Program-made: the position numbers and the translations under genes
Assembly (NCBI GenBank): GCA_036785325.1
Contig: JAXIVH010000101.1
Coordinates: 242,382-306,381 of the forward strand
Reading direction: 5' to 3'
Length of the DNA stretch: 64,000 nucleotides
Source of the DNA: Urophycis tenuis
Taxonomy: Eukaryota > Chordata > Actinopteri > Gadiformes > Phycidae
Part shown: one piece after another, positions 9,622 through 19,317 of the stretch
Numbering within the stretch: the first letter of the stretch is position 1
Layout of the letters: the number at the start of each line of letters is the position of its first letter
Notes under the pieces: model-generated
What the model was told of the DNA's origin: nothing
Seen by the model: the letters and a program-made list of their open reading frames with translations, nothing else
Database searches by the model: none

Positions 9622-9694
9622 GCCCGGCTAGCTCAGTCGGTAGAGCATGAGACTCTTAATCTCAGGGTCGTGGGTTCGAGCCCCACGTTGGGCG
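9622..9694 (+). tRNA. tRNA-Lys(CTT)
   Basis: It is identical to 860-932. Confidence 0.95.
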
Positions 9695-10312
9695 GTTATC
9701 TTTGGGCAGCGTTTTGATTTTGATGTCAAACACTGCTGAAGAACCTTGGGAGAATGAGAATTGATGGTCTTCTTCTTGAGCGCCCACTACAAAAACGCAG
9801 TATGGTGTAGCCATGAAGAAGACTTGTGACATGTAATTACACCTAACAACACTAGCCACAAGCACACGCAGTACGATTGCGCCACAGCGACTTGTGGAAG
9901 GTCTTGGTGTCTGTGTATTATTGTACGCAAATGCCAAGTATAACAACATGAGGGAAATTTGCTGATTAGAAGAGGAGGATGCATGAAACATGAGGTGTCT
10001 TGGAGTTTTGATTGTCAAACGCTTGTTTTGTCGACTGGCATCACACTCAAAATGCATCCGTCCCTGGGTGGGCTTGAACCACCAACCTTTTGAGAAAAAA
10101 TGAGAAAACAACAACATTGGTCTGACATGATTCCTTGGATGCGTGAGAAAAATAAAAGTTGATTAAGTAGCACATCAGATAACAGTCTGTACTTTTGGAG
10201 TTTATCTTAGGAGATCCTGTGTACGTTGTATGGCCATTGTGTCACAAAGCATAGAGAGAGAATATTCACGGAAAAGTACAGCAAACACCAGCATCATTTG
10301 CAAAGACTACTA

Positions 10313-10385
10313 TGCCCAATGTGGTGCTCGAACCCACGACCCTGAGATTAAGAGTCTCATGCTCTATCGACTGAGCTAACCGGGC
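10313..10385 (-). tRNA. tRNA-Lys(CTT), variant with broken T stem
   Basis: It is the unit 3 copy of 1551-1623. Confidence 0.7.
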
Positions 10386-10779
10386 TCAAAATCAACTGCT
10401 ACGTCGTGTTTCACAAAGAAACTTTAAAGTCCAAATGAGTTGTTGAAAATTAACCAGAATGCTTTGCATGCCATGTCTTTGGTAGAGTTCACTTGCTCCT
10501 TGCAAAGCTTTCAACTTTAATTTTGAACCCAAACTTTGAATATCTCCTCTGTTAGACTGGTTTTGATAGGTTAAGGGCCACAACACTTCAATAGAAAAAT
10601 TCTGATCAATATTACAAAGGATTGCACTGTCTGTGTGGCAAACAAACAATCAAAGGCTAAGTTATTCTTCACAATATCGTAATATGCGATAGACATGGGT
10701 TGCAGGTGCCCAAGGAGTAGCAAAAGGTCCGGTTGAGATGATTCTGATATTTTTTTGGTTCACAAAAAGCTGGCATCAC

Positions 10780-10853
10780 AGGTACTGCTGGGAGTTGAAC
10801 CCAGGGTCTCCTGTTTACAAGACAGGCGCTTTGACCAGCTAAGCCACAGTACC
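10780..10853 (-). tRNA. tRNA-Thr(TGT)
   Basis: It is identical to 2018-2091. Confidence 0.92.
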
Positions 10854-10975
10854 TCTGCTGTCATAGGGTGAAATTTCTCTGAAATTGGTCCAATGTAGCA
10901 CTACCTGATGTTCGTTAAGAAAGAAAAAACGGCAAGGAAAAGGAATTGAAACAACTGGGAGTCTTACATAAATGC

Positions 10976-11049
10976 AGGTACTGCTGGGATTTGAACCCAG
11001 GATCTCCTGTTTACTAGACAGGCACTTTAACCAGCTAAGCCACAGCACC
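10976..11049 (-). tRNA. tRNA-Thr(AGT)
   Basis: It is identical to 2214-2287. Confidence 0.9.
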
Positions 11050-11295
11050 ACAGGCACCCAAAGTGAACTGCTGGAGCGAAAAATTGAGAAAAACAACAAC
11101 AGTGGTCTGACATGATTCCTTGCATGCGTGAGAAAAATAAAAGTTGATTAAGTAGCACATCAGATAACACTTTGTACTTTTGGAGTTTATCTTAGGAGAT
11201 CCTGTGTACGTTGTATGGCCATTGTGTCACAAAGCATAGAGAGAAGATTGACGGAAAAGTACAGCAAACACCAGCATCATTTGCAAAGACTACTG

Positions 11296-11368
11296 CGCCC
11301 AATGTGGGGCTCGAACCCACGACCCTGAGATTAAGAGTCTCATGCTCTACCGACTGAGCTAACCGGGC
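11296..11368 (-). tRNA. tRNA-Lys(CTT)
   Basis: It is identical to 2534-2606. Confidence 0.92.
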
Positions 11369-11793
11369 TCAGAATCAACTGGTACGTCGTGTTTCGCAAA
11401 CAAACTTTAAAGTCCAAATGAGTTGTTGACAATTAACCATAATGCTTTGCATGCCATGTCTTTGGTAGAGTTCACTTGCTCCTTGCAAAGCTTTCAACTT
11501 TAATTTCGAACCCCAACTGTTCCGGATCAGGATAGCCGAGAAGTCTTAGGCCCTGCAATCAGCTTGCACTCTCCTCTGTTCTTACATTGTGGGATGGAAC
11601 TGATCTTAAGGGTGCCCTGCATTGGTCTTGCATCGACTCTGGGTCTAAATCATGGCCGGTGAGAGTTCTACAGCTGAAAACCAATGCTTGCCTCCTGCTC
11701 CATCTTGGCTCCCAGAATTGAATTTGTCACACACAGTTACACCTGTAGACATAAAAGTGTTTGTTCACGACGAGGAGGGTTTTCTTGCACAGT

Positions 11794-11865
11794 TCCTCGT
11801 TAGTATAGTGGTCAGTATCCCCGCTTGTCACGCGGGAGACCGGGGTTCAATTCCCCGACGGGGAG
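11794..11865 (+). tRNA. tRNA-Asp(GTC), loop position 32 changed
   Basis: It matches 3032-3103 except that loop base 32 is T (CCCGC TTGTCAC GCGGG). Confidence 0.92.
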
Positions 11866-11970
11866 GTAGGGAGTTTTACTCAAAGTGAAATTAGTAGATA
11901 TCGGTGATAAAGAAGTAACCTTTCAGTTCCTCAACAACTGCGATCCACGCTGTCCTTCTTGTTGTCACCA

Positions 11971-12053
11971 GTCAGGATGGCAGAGCGGTCTAAGGCGCTG
12001 CGTTCAGTTCGCAGTCTCCTCTGGAGGCGTGTGTTCGAATCCCACTTCTGACA
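11971..12053 (+). tRNA. tRNA-Leu(CAG)
   Basis: The anticodon stem here is the perfect CTGCG/CGCAG, closer to the vertebrate consensus than in units 1 and 2. Confidence 0.92.
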
Positions 12054-12222
12054 TCGTTATTCATGAAATAAAGAATCTGTGAGTGCATTGAGCACTGATG
12101 TTTACTGACGAAATTCAATCATGATTCCATGGTATAAGGCTTAGCACTACTTTGGTTTTGGATTTTCCTGAGGAGATGAGCATAATGTAGGCTGCCATTC
12201 GCGCCTTCGGTTTTGCTCTAAG

Positions 12223-12308
12223 GTGTCTGGATGGCAGAGCGTTCTGTGACGCCAAGATAAGTTCCCAGTCGCCTCTGGAGGTGTGGTTGTGAATCCCACT
12301 TGTGACAC
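12223..12308 (+). pseudogene. tRNA-Leu relic
   Basis: It is the unit 3 copy of 3466-3551. Confidence 0.7.
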
Positions 12309-12466
12309 TCATGAGGAATCTGAAGAAAAGGCAAACTCCCCACCAAAATCGTGACTTGATCACAACATTACTTTTTACTTTATTGGCCAAAAATATCCCA
12401 CAGTAATCCTCACATACAGTACAATGGGCCCAGGTTGAGGTACAGAACAAATAGGCTGCATGAACA

Positions 12467-12514
12467 CTCGCTCTCGCGTGGCAGGCGAGAATTATACCAC
12501 GGAACCACCAATGC
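12467..12514 (-). pseudogene. tRNA-Gly(GCC) 5' half
   Basis: It is the unit 3 copy of 3698-3745. Confidence 0.75.
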
Positions 12515-12645
12515 CTGCTTGTGGGGAGTAAATGACTCAAGACATTTGTCAGTCAAATTACAGAATAGTCACATTCCTGTCTACAACCACCAAAAAATAC
12601 ATACAGTGATTCTACATGGCTGGTGCATTGTTTAAATAAATTAAA

Positions 12646-12717
12646 TGCATTGGCCGGGAATCGAACCCGGGTCAACTGCTTGGAAGGCAGCTATGCTCAC
12701 CACTATACCACCAATGC
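12646..12717 (-). tRNA. tRNA-Gly(TCC)
   Basis: It is a full cloverleaf with a paired acceptor (GCATTGG/CCAATGC). It is followed not by the U6-like gene but by the long-form block. Confidence 0.92.
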
Positions 12718-13073
12718 CGTCAGTAGCAGTTTTCTACCATGAATTCGGCAGCCCGACAACAGCCTGGCACAACCTAGTTCGCCATTAAGCGACAAAGTAT
12801 ATCTGTAGATGTTAAAGGTTATGTACCTTCTCAATGCTCTAACCACATGATTACCTCTGCAAAACGTTTTTGTTCAACTTATATGTTGCCCAGAGTATAA
12901 CTGTTTGGATGACAGCGATGATTGTGACTAGGCATCCTCTGCTTTCGGGAGCCAATTCCTCAATAAGAACCAGCTATTGACTCAAGTTTCACATTCGTCG
13001 CTTTAGACCACCTATATCCAGTTTAAAAAAAAGACAACTTTGGACCTTCTGATTACTTTCACGGCTTAACCAA

Positions 13074-13136
13074 GGTTTCATGGTGTAATGGTTAGCACGA
13101 TAGACTCTGAATCCGAGTTCAAGTCTCGGTGGAACC
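13074..13136 (+). pseudogene. tRNA-Gln(CTG) with anticodon-arm deletion
   Basis: The 5' part (GGTTTCATGGTGTAATGG), anticodon CTG and the T arm and acceptor are clear. About 7-8 nt after CTGAATC, covering the 3' side of the anticodon stem and the variable loop, are missing, giving 63 nt instead of 72. A copy with the arm intact is at 39119. Confidence 0.8.
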
Positions 13137-13280
13137 GTGGAACCTTCATAGTCAGTACCTGTAAAACCTGTCGCTTGAAAAACCAGTATTTCAAACAATG
13201 CTCCGGATTTCTTTTTAAATACGTTTAATCCGTATCCAATTCAAAACATTAAAAAAATACACTTGATAACAAGAACAGTA

Positions 13281-13362
13281 GATGGGGTGGCCGAGTGGTT
13301 AAGGCGATGGACTGCTAATCCATTGTGCTCTGCACGCGTGGGTTCGAATCCCATCCTCATCG
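13281..13362 (+). tRNA. tRNA-Ser(GCT)
   Basis: The 82 nt class II tRNA has anticodon GCT in ACTGCTAATC, a variable arm GTGCTCTGCAC and an acceptor GATGGGG paired with CCTCATC (one G-U). A TTTT run follows about 25 nt downstream. Confidence 0.93.
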
Positions 13363-13448
13363 GATGCATCACTCTAGGTTGTTCGTTTTCAGGTAGAAAT
13401 GTGATGAAGCATAAATACATACAGTGATGCTGCAACCACCAGTGTAGA

Positions 13449-13484
13449 ACCTGTCACAGAATTCTGCCACTGAACCACCAATGC
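13449..13484 (-). pseudogene. tRNA-Gly(GCC) 5' fragment
   Basis: GCATTGGTGGTTCAGTGGCAGA is the 5' half of tRNA-Gly(GCC). The sequence loses similarity in the anticodon arm. Confidence 0.6.
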
Positions 13485-13654
13485 CTGCTTGTGGAGAGTG
13501 TTTGACTCAAGAAATGTGTCAGTCAACTTACAGCACCTCTCTACAACCACCAAAAAATACATAGTTATCCTACGTAGCTGGTGCATTGCTCTAGATTTCA
13601 ATTTTACTTGCATTTAGTACACTTTACAGAATGTACTTGTATCCAGAAATAGCA

Positions 13655-13730
13655 GAAAGGGTCACGGATTGGTTAAAGAGATAGACAATTAATCCTTTTA
13701 TCACGACATGTTCGACTCCCATTCTTATTG
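13655..13730 (+). pseudogene. tRNA-Ser relic
   Basis: It is collinear with tRNA-Ser(GCT) (GATTGGTTAAAGAGAT, TTCGACTCCCATTC), but the variable arm is shortened and the anticodon position reads ATT. Sister copies at 22659, 39712 and 48096 carry the same background. Confidence 0.7.
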
Positions 13731-13867
13731 TTTACTTCTGTTTGAGACTTACCTTTTTATATAGAATTGTGAGGAATCATAGTCACGTGCCTTTCTTCCT
13801 CAACCAAAAACACGTACAGTGATCATGAAATTCATAAATTGCTGGGGCATTGGTTAAATAAACGAAA

Positions 13868-13939
13868 TGCATTGGCCGGGAATCGAACCCGGGTCAACTG
13901 CTTGGAAGGCAGCTATGCTCACCACTATACCACCAATGC
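13868..13939 (-). tRNA. tRNA-Gly(TCC)
   Basis: It is the second Gly(TCC) gene of the long unit, with an intact acceptor. It precedes the U6-like gene as in units 1 and 2. Confidence 0.92.
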
Positions 13940-14101
13940 TGTCAGTAGCAGTTTTCTACCATGAATTCCGCAGCCCGACAAGTCTATGTGTGTGTTTGTT
14001 TCTAAATACAGTGTAAATACAGTGTATTTTAGCACCTACCATTAGATAATCTCCATTATAGGAGTAGCGGTATATAAACGTCCTAGGATCAGTCTGTATT
14101 G

Positions 14102-14116
14102 GTGTTACTTCGGTGC

Positions 14117-14157
<41 letters not shown>

Positions 14158-14195
14158 GGCCAGTTTCTCGCAAATTCGTGAAGCGTTCTATCTTT
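14102..14195 (+). ncRNA. U6 snRNA-like gene lacking the internal stem-loop
   Basis: It is identical in form to 4111-4204; the TATA box is at 14071-14078. Confidence 0.7.
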
Positions 14196-14206
14196 ATCAA
14201 GATTTT

Positions 14207-14399
14207 AGAAAGTATTCAGACCCTTTACTTAGTTTAAGAACCTTTGGCAGCAAATACAGCCTCAAGTCTTCTTTGGCATGACGCAACAAAATTTGCACAC
14301 CAGGATGTGGGGAGTTTCTGCCATTCTTCTCTGCAGATCCTGTCAAGCTCCGTCCGGTTGGATGGGGACCGTCGGTGGACAGCCTTTTTGTGGTCTCTC
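14207..14399 (-). mobile_element. Tc1/mariner transposase C-terminal relic
   Basis: It shows the same fixed junction with the U6-like gene and about one substitution against the unit 2 copy. Confidence 0.75.
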
Positions 14400-14749
14400 T
14401 TTGGGCAGCGTTTTGATTTTGATGTCAAACTCTGCTGAAGAACCTTGGGAGAATGAGCAGCTTCTTCTTGAGTGCCCACTCCAAAAACACAGCATGGTGT
14501 AGCCATGAAGAAAACTTGTGACATGTAATTACACCTAACAAGACTAGCCACAAGCACACGCATTCCGATTGTGCCACAGAGACTTGTGGAAGGTCTTGGT
14601 GTCTGTGTATCGTTGTACGCAAATGCCAAGTATGACAACATGAGGGAAATTTGCTCATTAGAAGAGGCGGATGCATGCAACATGAGGTGTCTTGGAGTTT
14701 TGATTGTCAAACGCTTGTTTCGTCGACTGACTCACACTCAAAATGCACC

Positions 14750-14823
14750 CCTCCCTGGGTGGGCTTGAACCACCAACCTTTCAGTTAACAGCCGAACGCG
14801 CTGGCCTATTGCGCCACAGAGAC
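14750..14823 (-). pseudogene. tRNA-Asn(GTT), decayed
   Basis: It has the same D-arm and acceptor lesions as 366-439, but the anticodon arm reads TTCGG as in the intact gene. Confidence 0.75.
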
Positions 14824-14990
14824 TTGGGGAAGGTCTCTGTGTCTGTGTATCGTTGTACGCAAATGCCAAGTATGACAACATGAGGGAAATTTGCTCATTA
14901 GAAGAGGCGGATGCATGAAACATGAGGCGTCTTGGAGTTTTGATTGTCGAACACTTGTTTTGTCGACTGGCATATGACTCAAAATGCACC

Positions 14991-14997
14991 CGTCCCT

Positions 14998-15058
<61 letters not shown>

Positions 15059-15064
15059 AGAGAC
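14991..15064 (-). tRNA. tRNA-Asn(GTT)
   Basis: It is identical to 607-680. Confidence 0.93.
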
Positions 15065-15243
15065 CTCAGGCTGCTGCTGCTAGTGTCAGTGAATGGCCAA
15101 ACAAAAAGCTAAGGACGTCAAAAGATGGCAATTTGATCATTAACTTTGCGTGAAACCCACTGTTGTGGATGTCCAACAGCTGTTGTGTGCTTCCAGATCT
15201 GTTTGTGGGTCCGTCCAAACGAACACCTAAAGAGAGCTTCATC

Positions 15244-15316
15244 GCCCGGCTAGCTCAGTCGGTAGAGCATGAGACTCTTAATCTCAGGGTCGTGGGTTCG
15301 AGCCCCACGTTGGGCG
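15244..15316 (+). tRNA. tRNA-Lys(CTT)
   Basis: It is identical to 860-932. Confidence 0.95.
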
Positions 15317-15932
15317 GTTATCTTTGGGCAGCGTTTTGATTTTGATGTCAAACACTGCTGAAGAACCTTGGGAGAATGAGAATTGATGGTCTTCTTCTTG
15401 AGCGCCCACTACAAAAACGCAGTATGGTGTAGCCATGAAGAAGACTTGTGACATGTAATTACACCTAACAACACTAGCCACAAGCACACGCAGTACGATT
15501 GCGCCACAGCGACTTGTGGAAGGTCTTGGTGTCTGTGTATTATTGTACGCAAATGCCAAGTATAACAACATGAGGGAAATTTGCTGATTAGAAGAGGAGG
15601 ATGCATGAAACATGAGGTGTCTTGGAGTTTTGATTGTCAAACGCTTGTTTTGTCGACTGGCATCACACTCAAAATGCATCCGTCCCTGGGTGGGCTTGAA
15701 CCACCAACCTTTTGAGAAAAAATGAGAAAACAACAACATTGGTCTGACATGATTCCTTGGATGCGTGAGAAAAATAAAAGTTGATTAAGTAGCACATCAG
15801 ATAACAGTCTGTACTTTTGGAGTTTATCTTAGGAGATCCTGTGTACGTTGTATGGCCATTGTGTCACAAAGCATAGAGAGAATATTCACGGAAAAGTACA
15901 GCAAACACCAGCATCATTTGCAAAGACTACTA

Positions 15933-16005
15933 TGCCCAATGTGGTGCTCGAACCCACGACCCTGAGATTAAGAGTCTCATGCTCTATCGACTGAGCTAAC
16001 CGGGC
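15933..16005 (-). tRNA. tRNA-Lys(CTT), variant with broken T stem
   Basis: It is the unit 4 copy of 1551-1623. Confidence 0.7.
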
Positions 16006-16399
16006 TCAAAATCAACTGCTACGTCGTGTTTCACAAAGAAACTTTAAAGTCCAAATGAGTTGTTGAAAATTAACCAGAATGCTTTGCATGCCATGTCTTT
16101 GGTAGAGTTCACTTGCTCCTTGCAAAGCTTTCAACTTTAATTTTGAACCCAAACTTTGAATATCTCCTCTGTTAGACTGGTTTTGATAGGTTAAGGGCCA
16201 CAACACTTCAATAGAAAAATTCTGATCAATATTACAAAGGATTGCACTGTCTGTGTGGCAAACAAACAATCAAAGGCTAAGTTATTCTTCACAATATCGT
16301 AATATGCGATAGACATGGGTTGCAGGTGCCCAAGGAGTAGCAAAAGGTCCGGTTGAGATGATTCTGATATTTTTTTGGTTCACAAAAAGCTGGCATCAC

Positions 16400-16473
16400 A
16401 GGTACTGCTGGGAGTTGAACCCAGGGTCTCCTGTTTACAAGACAGGCGCTTTGACCAGCTAAGCCACAGTACC
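16400..16473 (-). tRNA. tRNA-Thr(TGT)
   Basis: It is identical to 2018-2091. Confidence 0.92.
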
Positions 16474-16595
16474 TCTGCTGTCATAGGGTGAAATTTCTCT
16501 GAAATTGGTCCAATGTAGCACTACCTGATGTTCGTTAAGAAAGAAAAAACGGCAAGGAAAAGGAATTGAAACAACTGGGAGTCTTACATAAATGC

Positions 16596-16669
16596 AGGTA
16601 CTGCTGGGATTTGAACCCAGGATCTCCTGTTTACTAGACAGGCACTTTAACCAGCTAAGCCACAGCACC
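16596..16669 (-). tRNA. tRNA-Thr(AGT)
   Basis: It is identical to 2214-2287. Confidence 0.9.
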
Positions 16670-16915
16670 ACTGGCACCCAAAGTGAACTGCTGGAGCGAA
16701 AAATTGAGAAAAACAACAACAGTGGTCTGACATGATTCCTTGCATGCGTGAGAAAAATAAAAGTTGATTAAGTAGCACATCAGATAACACTTTGTACTTT
16801 TGGAGTTTATCTTAGGAGATCCTGTGTACGTTGTACGGCCATTGTGTCACAAAGCATAGAGAGAAGATTAACGGAAAAGTACAGCAAACGCCAGCATCAT
16901 TTGCAAAGACTACTG

Positions 16916-16988
16916 CGCCCAAAGTGGGGCTCGAACCCACGACCCTGAGATTAAGAGTCTCATGCTCTACCGACTGAGCTAACCGGGC
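16916..16988 (-). tRNA. tRNA-Lys(CTT)
   Basis: It is a copy of 2534-2606 with one substitution in the acceptor/T-stem junction (CTTTGGGCG at the 3' end). Confidence 0.88.
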
Positions 16989-17413
16989 TCAGAATCAACT
17001 GGTGCGTCGTGTTTCGCAAACAAACTTTAAAGTCCAAATGAGTTGTTGACAATTAACCATAATGCTTTGCATGCCATGTCTTTGGTAGAGTTCACTTGCT
17101 CCTTGCAAAGCTTTCAACTTTAATTTCGAACCCCAACTGTTCCGGATCAGGATAGCCGAGAAGTCTTAGGCCCTGCAATCAGCTTGCACTCTCCTCTGTT
17201 CTTACATTGTGGGATGGAACTGATCTTAAGGGTGCCCTGCATTGGTCTTGCATCGACTCTGGGTCTAAATCATGGCCGGTGAGAGTTCTACAACTGAAAA
17301 CCAATGCTTGCCTCCTGCTCCATCTTGGCTCCCAGAATTGAATTTGTCACACTCAGTTACACCTGTAGACATAAAAGTGTTTCTTCACGACGAGGAGGGT
17401 TTTCTTGCACAGT

Positions 17414-17485
17414 TCCTCGTTAGTATAGTGGTCAGTATCCCCGCCTGTCACGCGGGAGACCGGGGTTCAATTCCCCGACGGGGAG
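17414..17485 (+). tRNA. tRNA-Asp(GTC)
   Basis: It is identical to 3032-3103. Confidence 0.95.
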
Positions 17486-17590
17486 GTAGGGAATTTTACT
17501 CAAAGTGAAATTAGTAGATATCGGTGATAAAGAAGTAACCTTTCAGTTCCTCAACAACTGCGATCCACGCTGTCCTTGTTGTTGTCACCA

Positions 17591-17673
17591 GTCAGGATGG
17601 CAGAGCGGTCTAAGGCGCTGCGTTCAGTTCGCAATCTCCTCTGGAGGCGTGTGTTCGAATCCCACTTCTGACA
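17591..17673 (+). tRNA. tRNA-Leu(CAG)
   Basis: The anticodon stem is CTGCG/CGCAA, so the outermost pair is lost. The rest is as at 11971-12053. Confidence 0.86.
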
Positions 17674-17847
17674 TCGTTATTCATGAAATAAAGAATCTGT
17701 GAGTGCCTTGCATTGAGCACTGATGTTTACTGACGAAATTCAATCATGATTCCATGGTATAAGGCTTAGCACTACTTTGGTTTTGGATTTTCCTGAGGAG
17801 ATGAGCATAATGTAGGCTGCCATTCGCGCCTTCGGTTTTGCTCTAAG

Positions 17848-17933
17848 GTGTCTGGATGGCAGAGCGTTCTGTGACGCCAAGATAAGTTCCCAGTCGCCTC
17901 TGGAGGTGTGGTTGTGAATCCCACTTGTGACAC
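17848..17933 (+). pseudogene. tRNA-Leu relic
   Basis: It is the unit 4 copy of 3466-3551. Confidence 0.7.
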
Positions 17934-18091
17934 TCATGAGGAATCTGAAGAAAAGGCAAACTCCCCACCAAAATCGTGACTTGATCACAACATTACTTTT
18001 TACTTTATTGGCCAAAAATATCCCACAGTAATCCTCACATACAGTACAATGGGCCCAGGTTGAGGTACAGAACAAATAGGCTGCATGAACA

Positions 18092-18139
18092 CTCGCTCTC
18101 GCGTGGCAGGCGAGAATTATACCACGGAACCACCAATGC
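18092..18139 (-). pseudogene. tRNA-Gly(GCC) 5' half
   Basis: It is the unit 4 copy of 3698-3745. Confidence 0.75.
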
Positions 18140-18270
18140 CTGCTTGTGGGGAGTAAATGACTCAAGACATTTGTCAGTCAAATTACAGAATAGTCACATT
18201 CCTGTCTACAACCACCAAAAAATACATACAGTGATTCTACATGGCTGGTGCATTGTTTAAATAAATGAAA

Positions 18271-18342
18271 TGCATTGGCCGGGAATCGAACCCGGGTCAA
18301 CTGCTTGGAAGGCAGCTATGCTCACCACTATACCACCAATGC
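18271..18342 (-). tRNA. tRNA-Gly(TCC)
   Basis: It is the full cloverleaf seen at 12646-12717. Confidence 0.92.
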
Positions 18343-19300
18343 CGTCAGTAGAAGTTTTCTACCATGAATTCGGCAGCCCGACAACAGCCTGGCACAACCT
18401 AGTTCGCCATTAAGCGACAAAGTATATCTGTAGATGTTAAAGGTGATGTACCTTCTCAATGCTCTAACCACATGATTACCTCTGCAAAACGTTTTTGTTC
18501 AACTTATATGTTGCCCAGAGTATAACTGTTTGGATGACAGCAATGATTGTGACTAGGCATCCTCTGCTTTCGGGAGCCAATTCCTCAATAAGAACCAGCT
18601 ATTGACTCAAGTTTCACAATCGTCGCTTTAGACCAGGGGTTCTTAACCTTTTTGACCCTGAGGCCCAATTTTTTCAGTGCAGAGTGGCCGGGGCCCATTA
18701 AATATTAACACCGTAGTTAATTGATCTCACTCATTTGTATTCAATAATAGATCAAATCCATGTACAGTTTAACAAGCTAAAACCTTAAGTAGTTAAGTTA
18801 AATAAATAATACAATGACATGATAAAATGTGATCAAGATTTGTATGAAACTTTCATTAACTTTTGCTGATAATTCATGGAACAAGAAATACAAGAAGAAA
18901 AATTCATAAATTTGAACAGTTTAATCTGCATAAAATACATTTGTAAGATTTTACATTTAACAAAAAATGGAATAATCAATCAATCAATAAAAAAAGGTGG
19001 TGATAAAATAAAAGCATTCAAATATATATATTAATAATTATATTATTATATAATTAATTATAGAATATATATTTATATTATATAATATATATTTTTGAAT
19101 TAAATAAATAAACTCTAAATAAAATTGAAATAAAGCGCAAATGACTATAGCCTTATAATCAGCAGATTCATTTAACAATTGCAGCAGTTTTCATCTTTGC
19201 ATGGCAGAACCAGATGTTGCTCTTTATATCTTGAACAACAAACAAACAACCAAATCAACGAACAGTCAAAACAGTAATTTTTTAACAAGCTACAACTTAT

Positions 19301-19306
19301 TTTATT
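19301..19306 (-). terminator. Poly(A) signal of the hAT transposase
   Basis: AATAAA on the minus strand lies 12 bp after the transposase stop codon. Confidence 0.55.
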
Positions 19307-19317
19307 ATATTCAACTC

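Larger units (their letters stand above)
8739..14360. repeat. RNA-gene array unit 3 (long form)
   Basis: It is 5622 bp. Relative to unit 2 it has a 24-bp insertion near 9007 (restoring a spacer phrase present elsewhere), a 5-bp loss near 12086, a 12-bp gain near 12335, and an extra block of about 1.2 kb (12730-13950) with tRNA-Gln, tRNA-Ser, a tRNA-Ser relic and a second tRNA-Gly(TCC). Confidence 0.88.
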
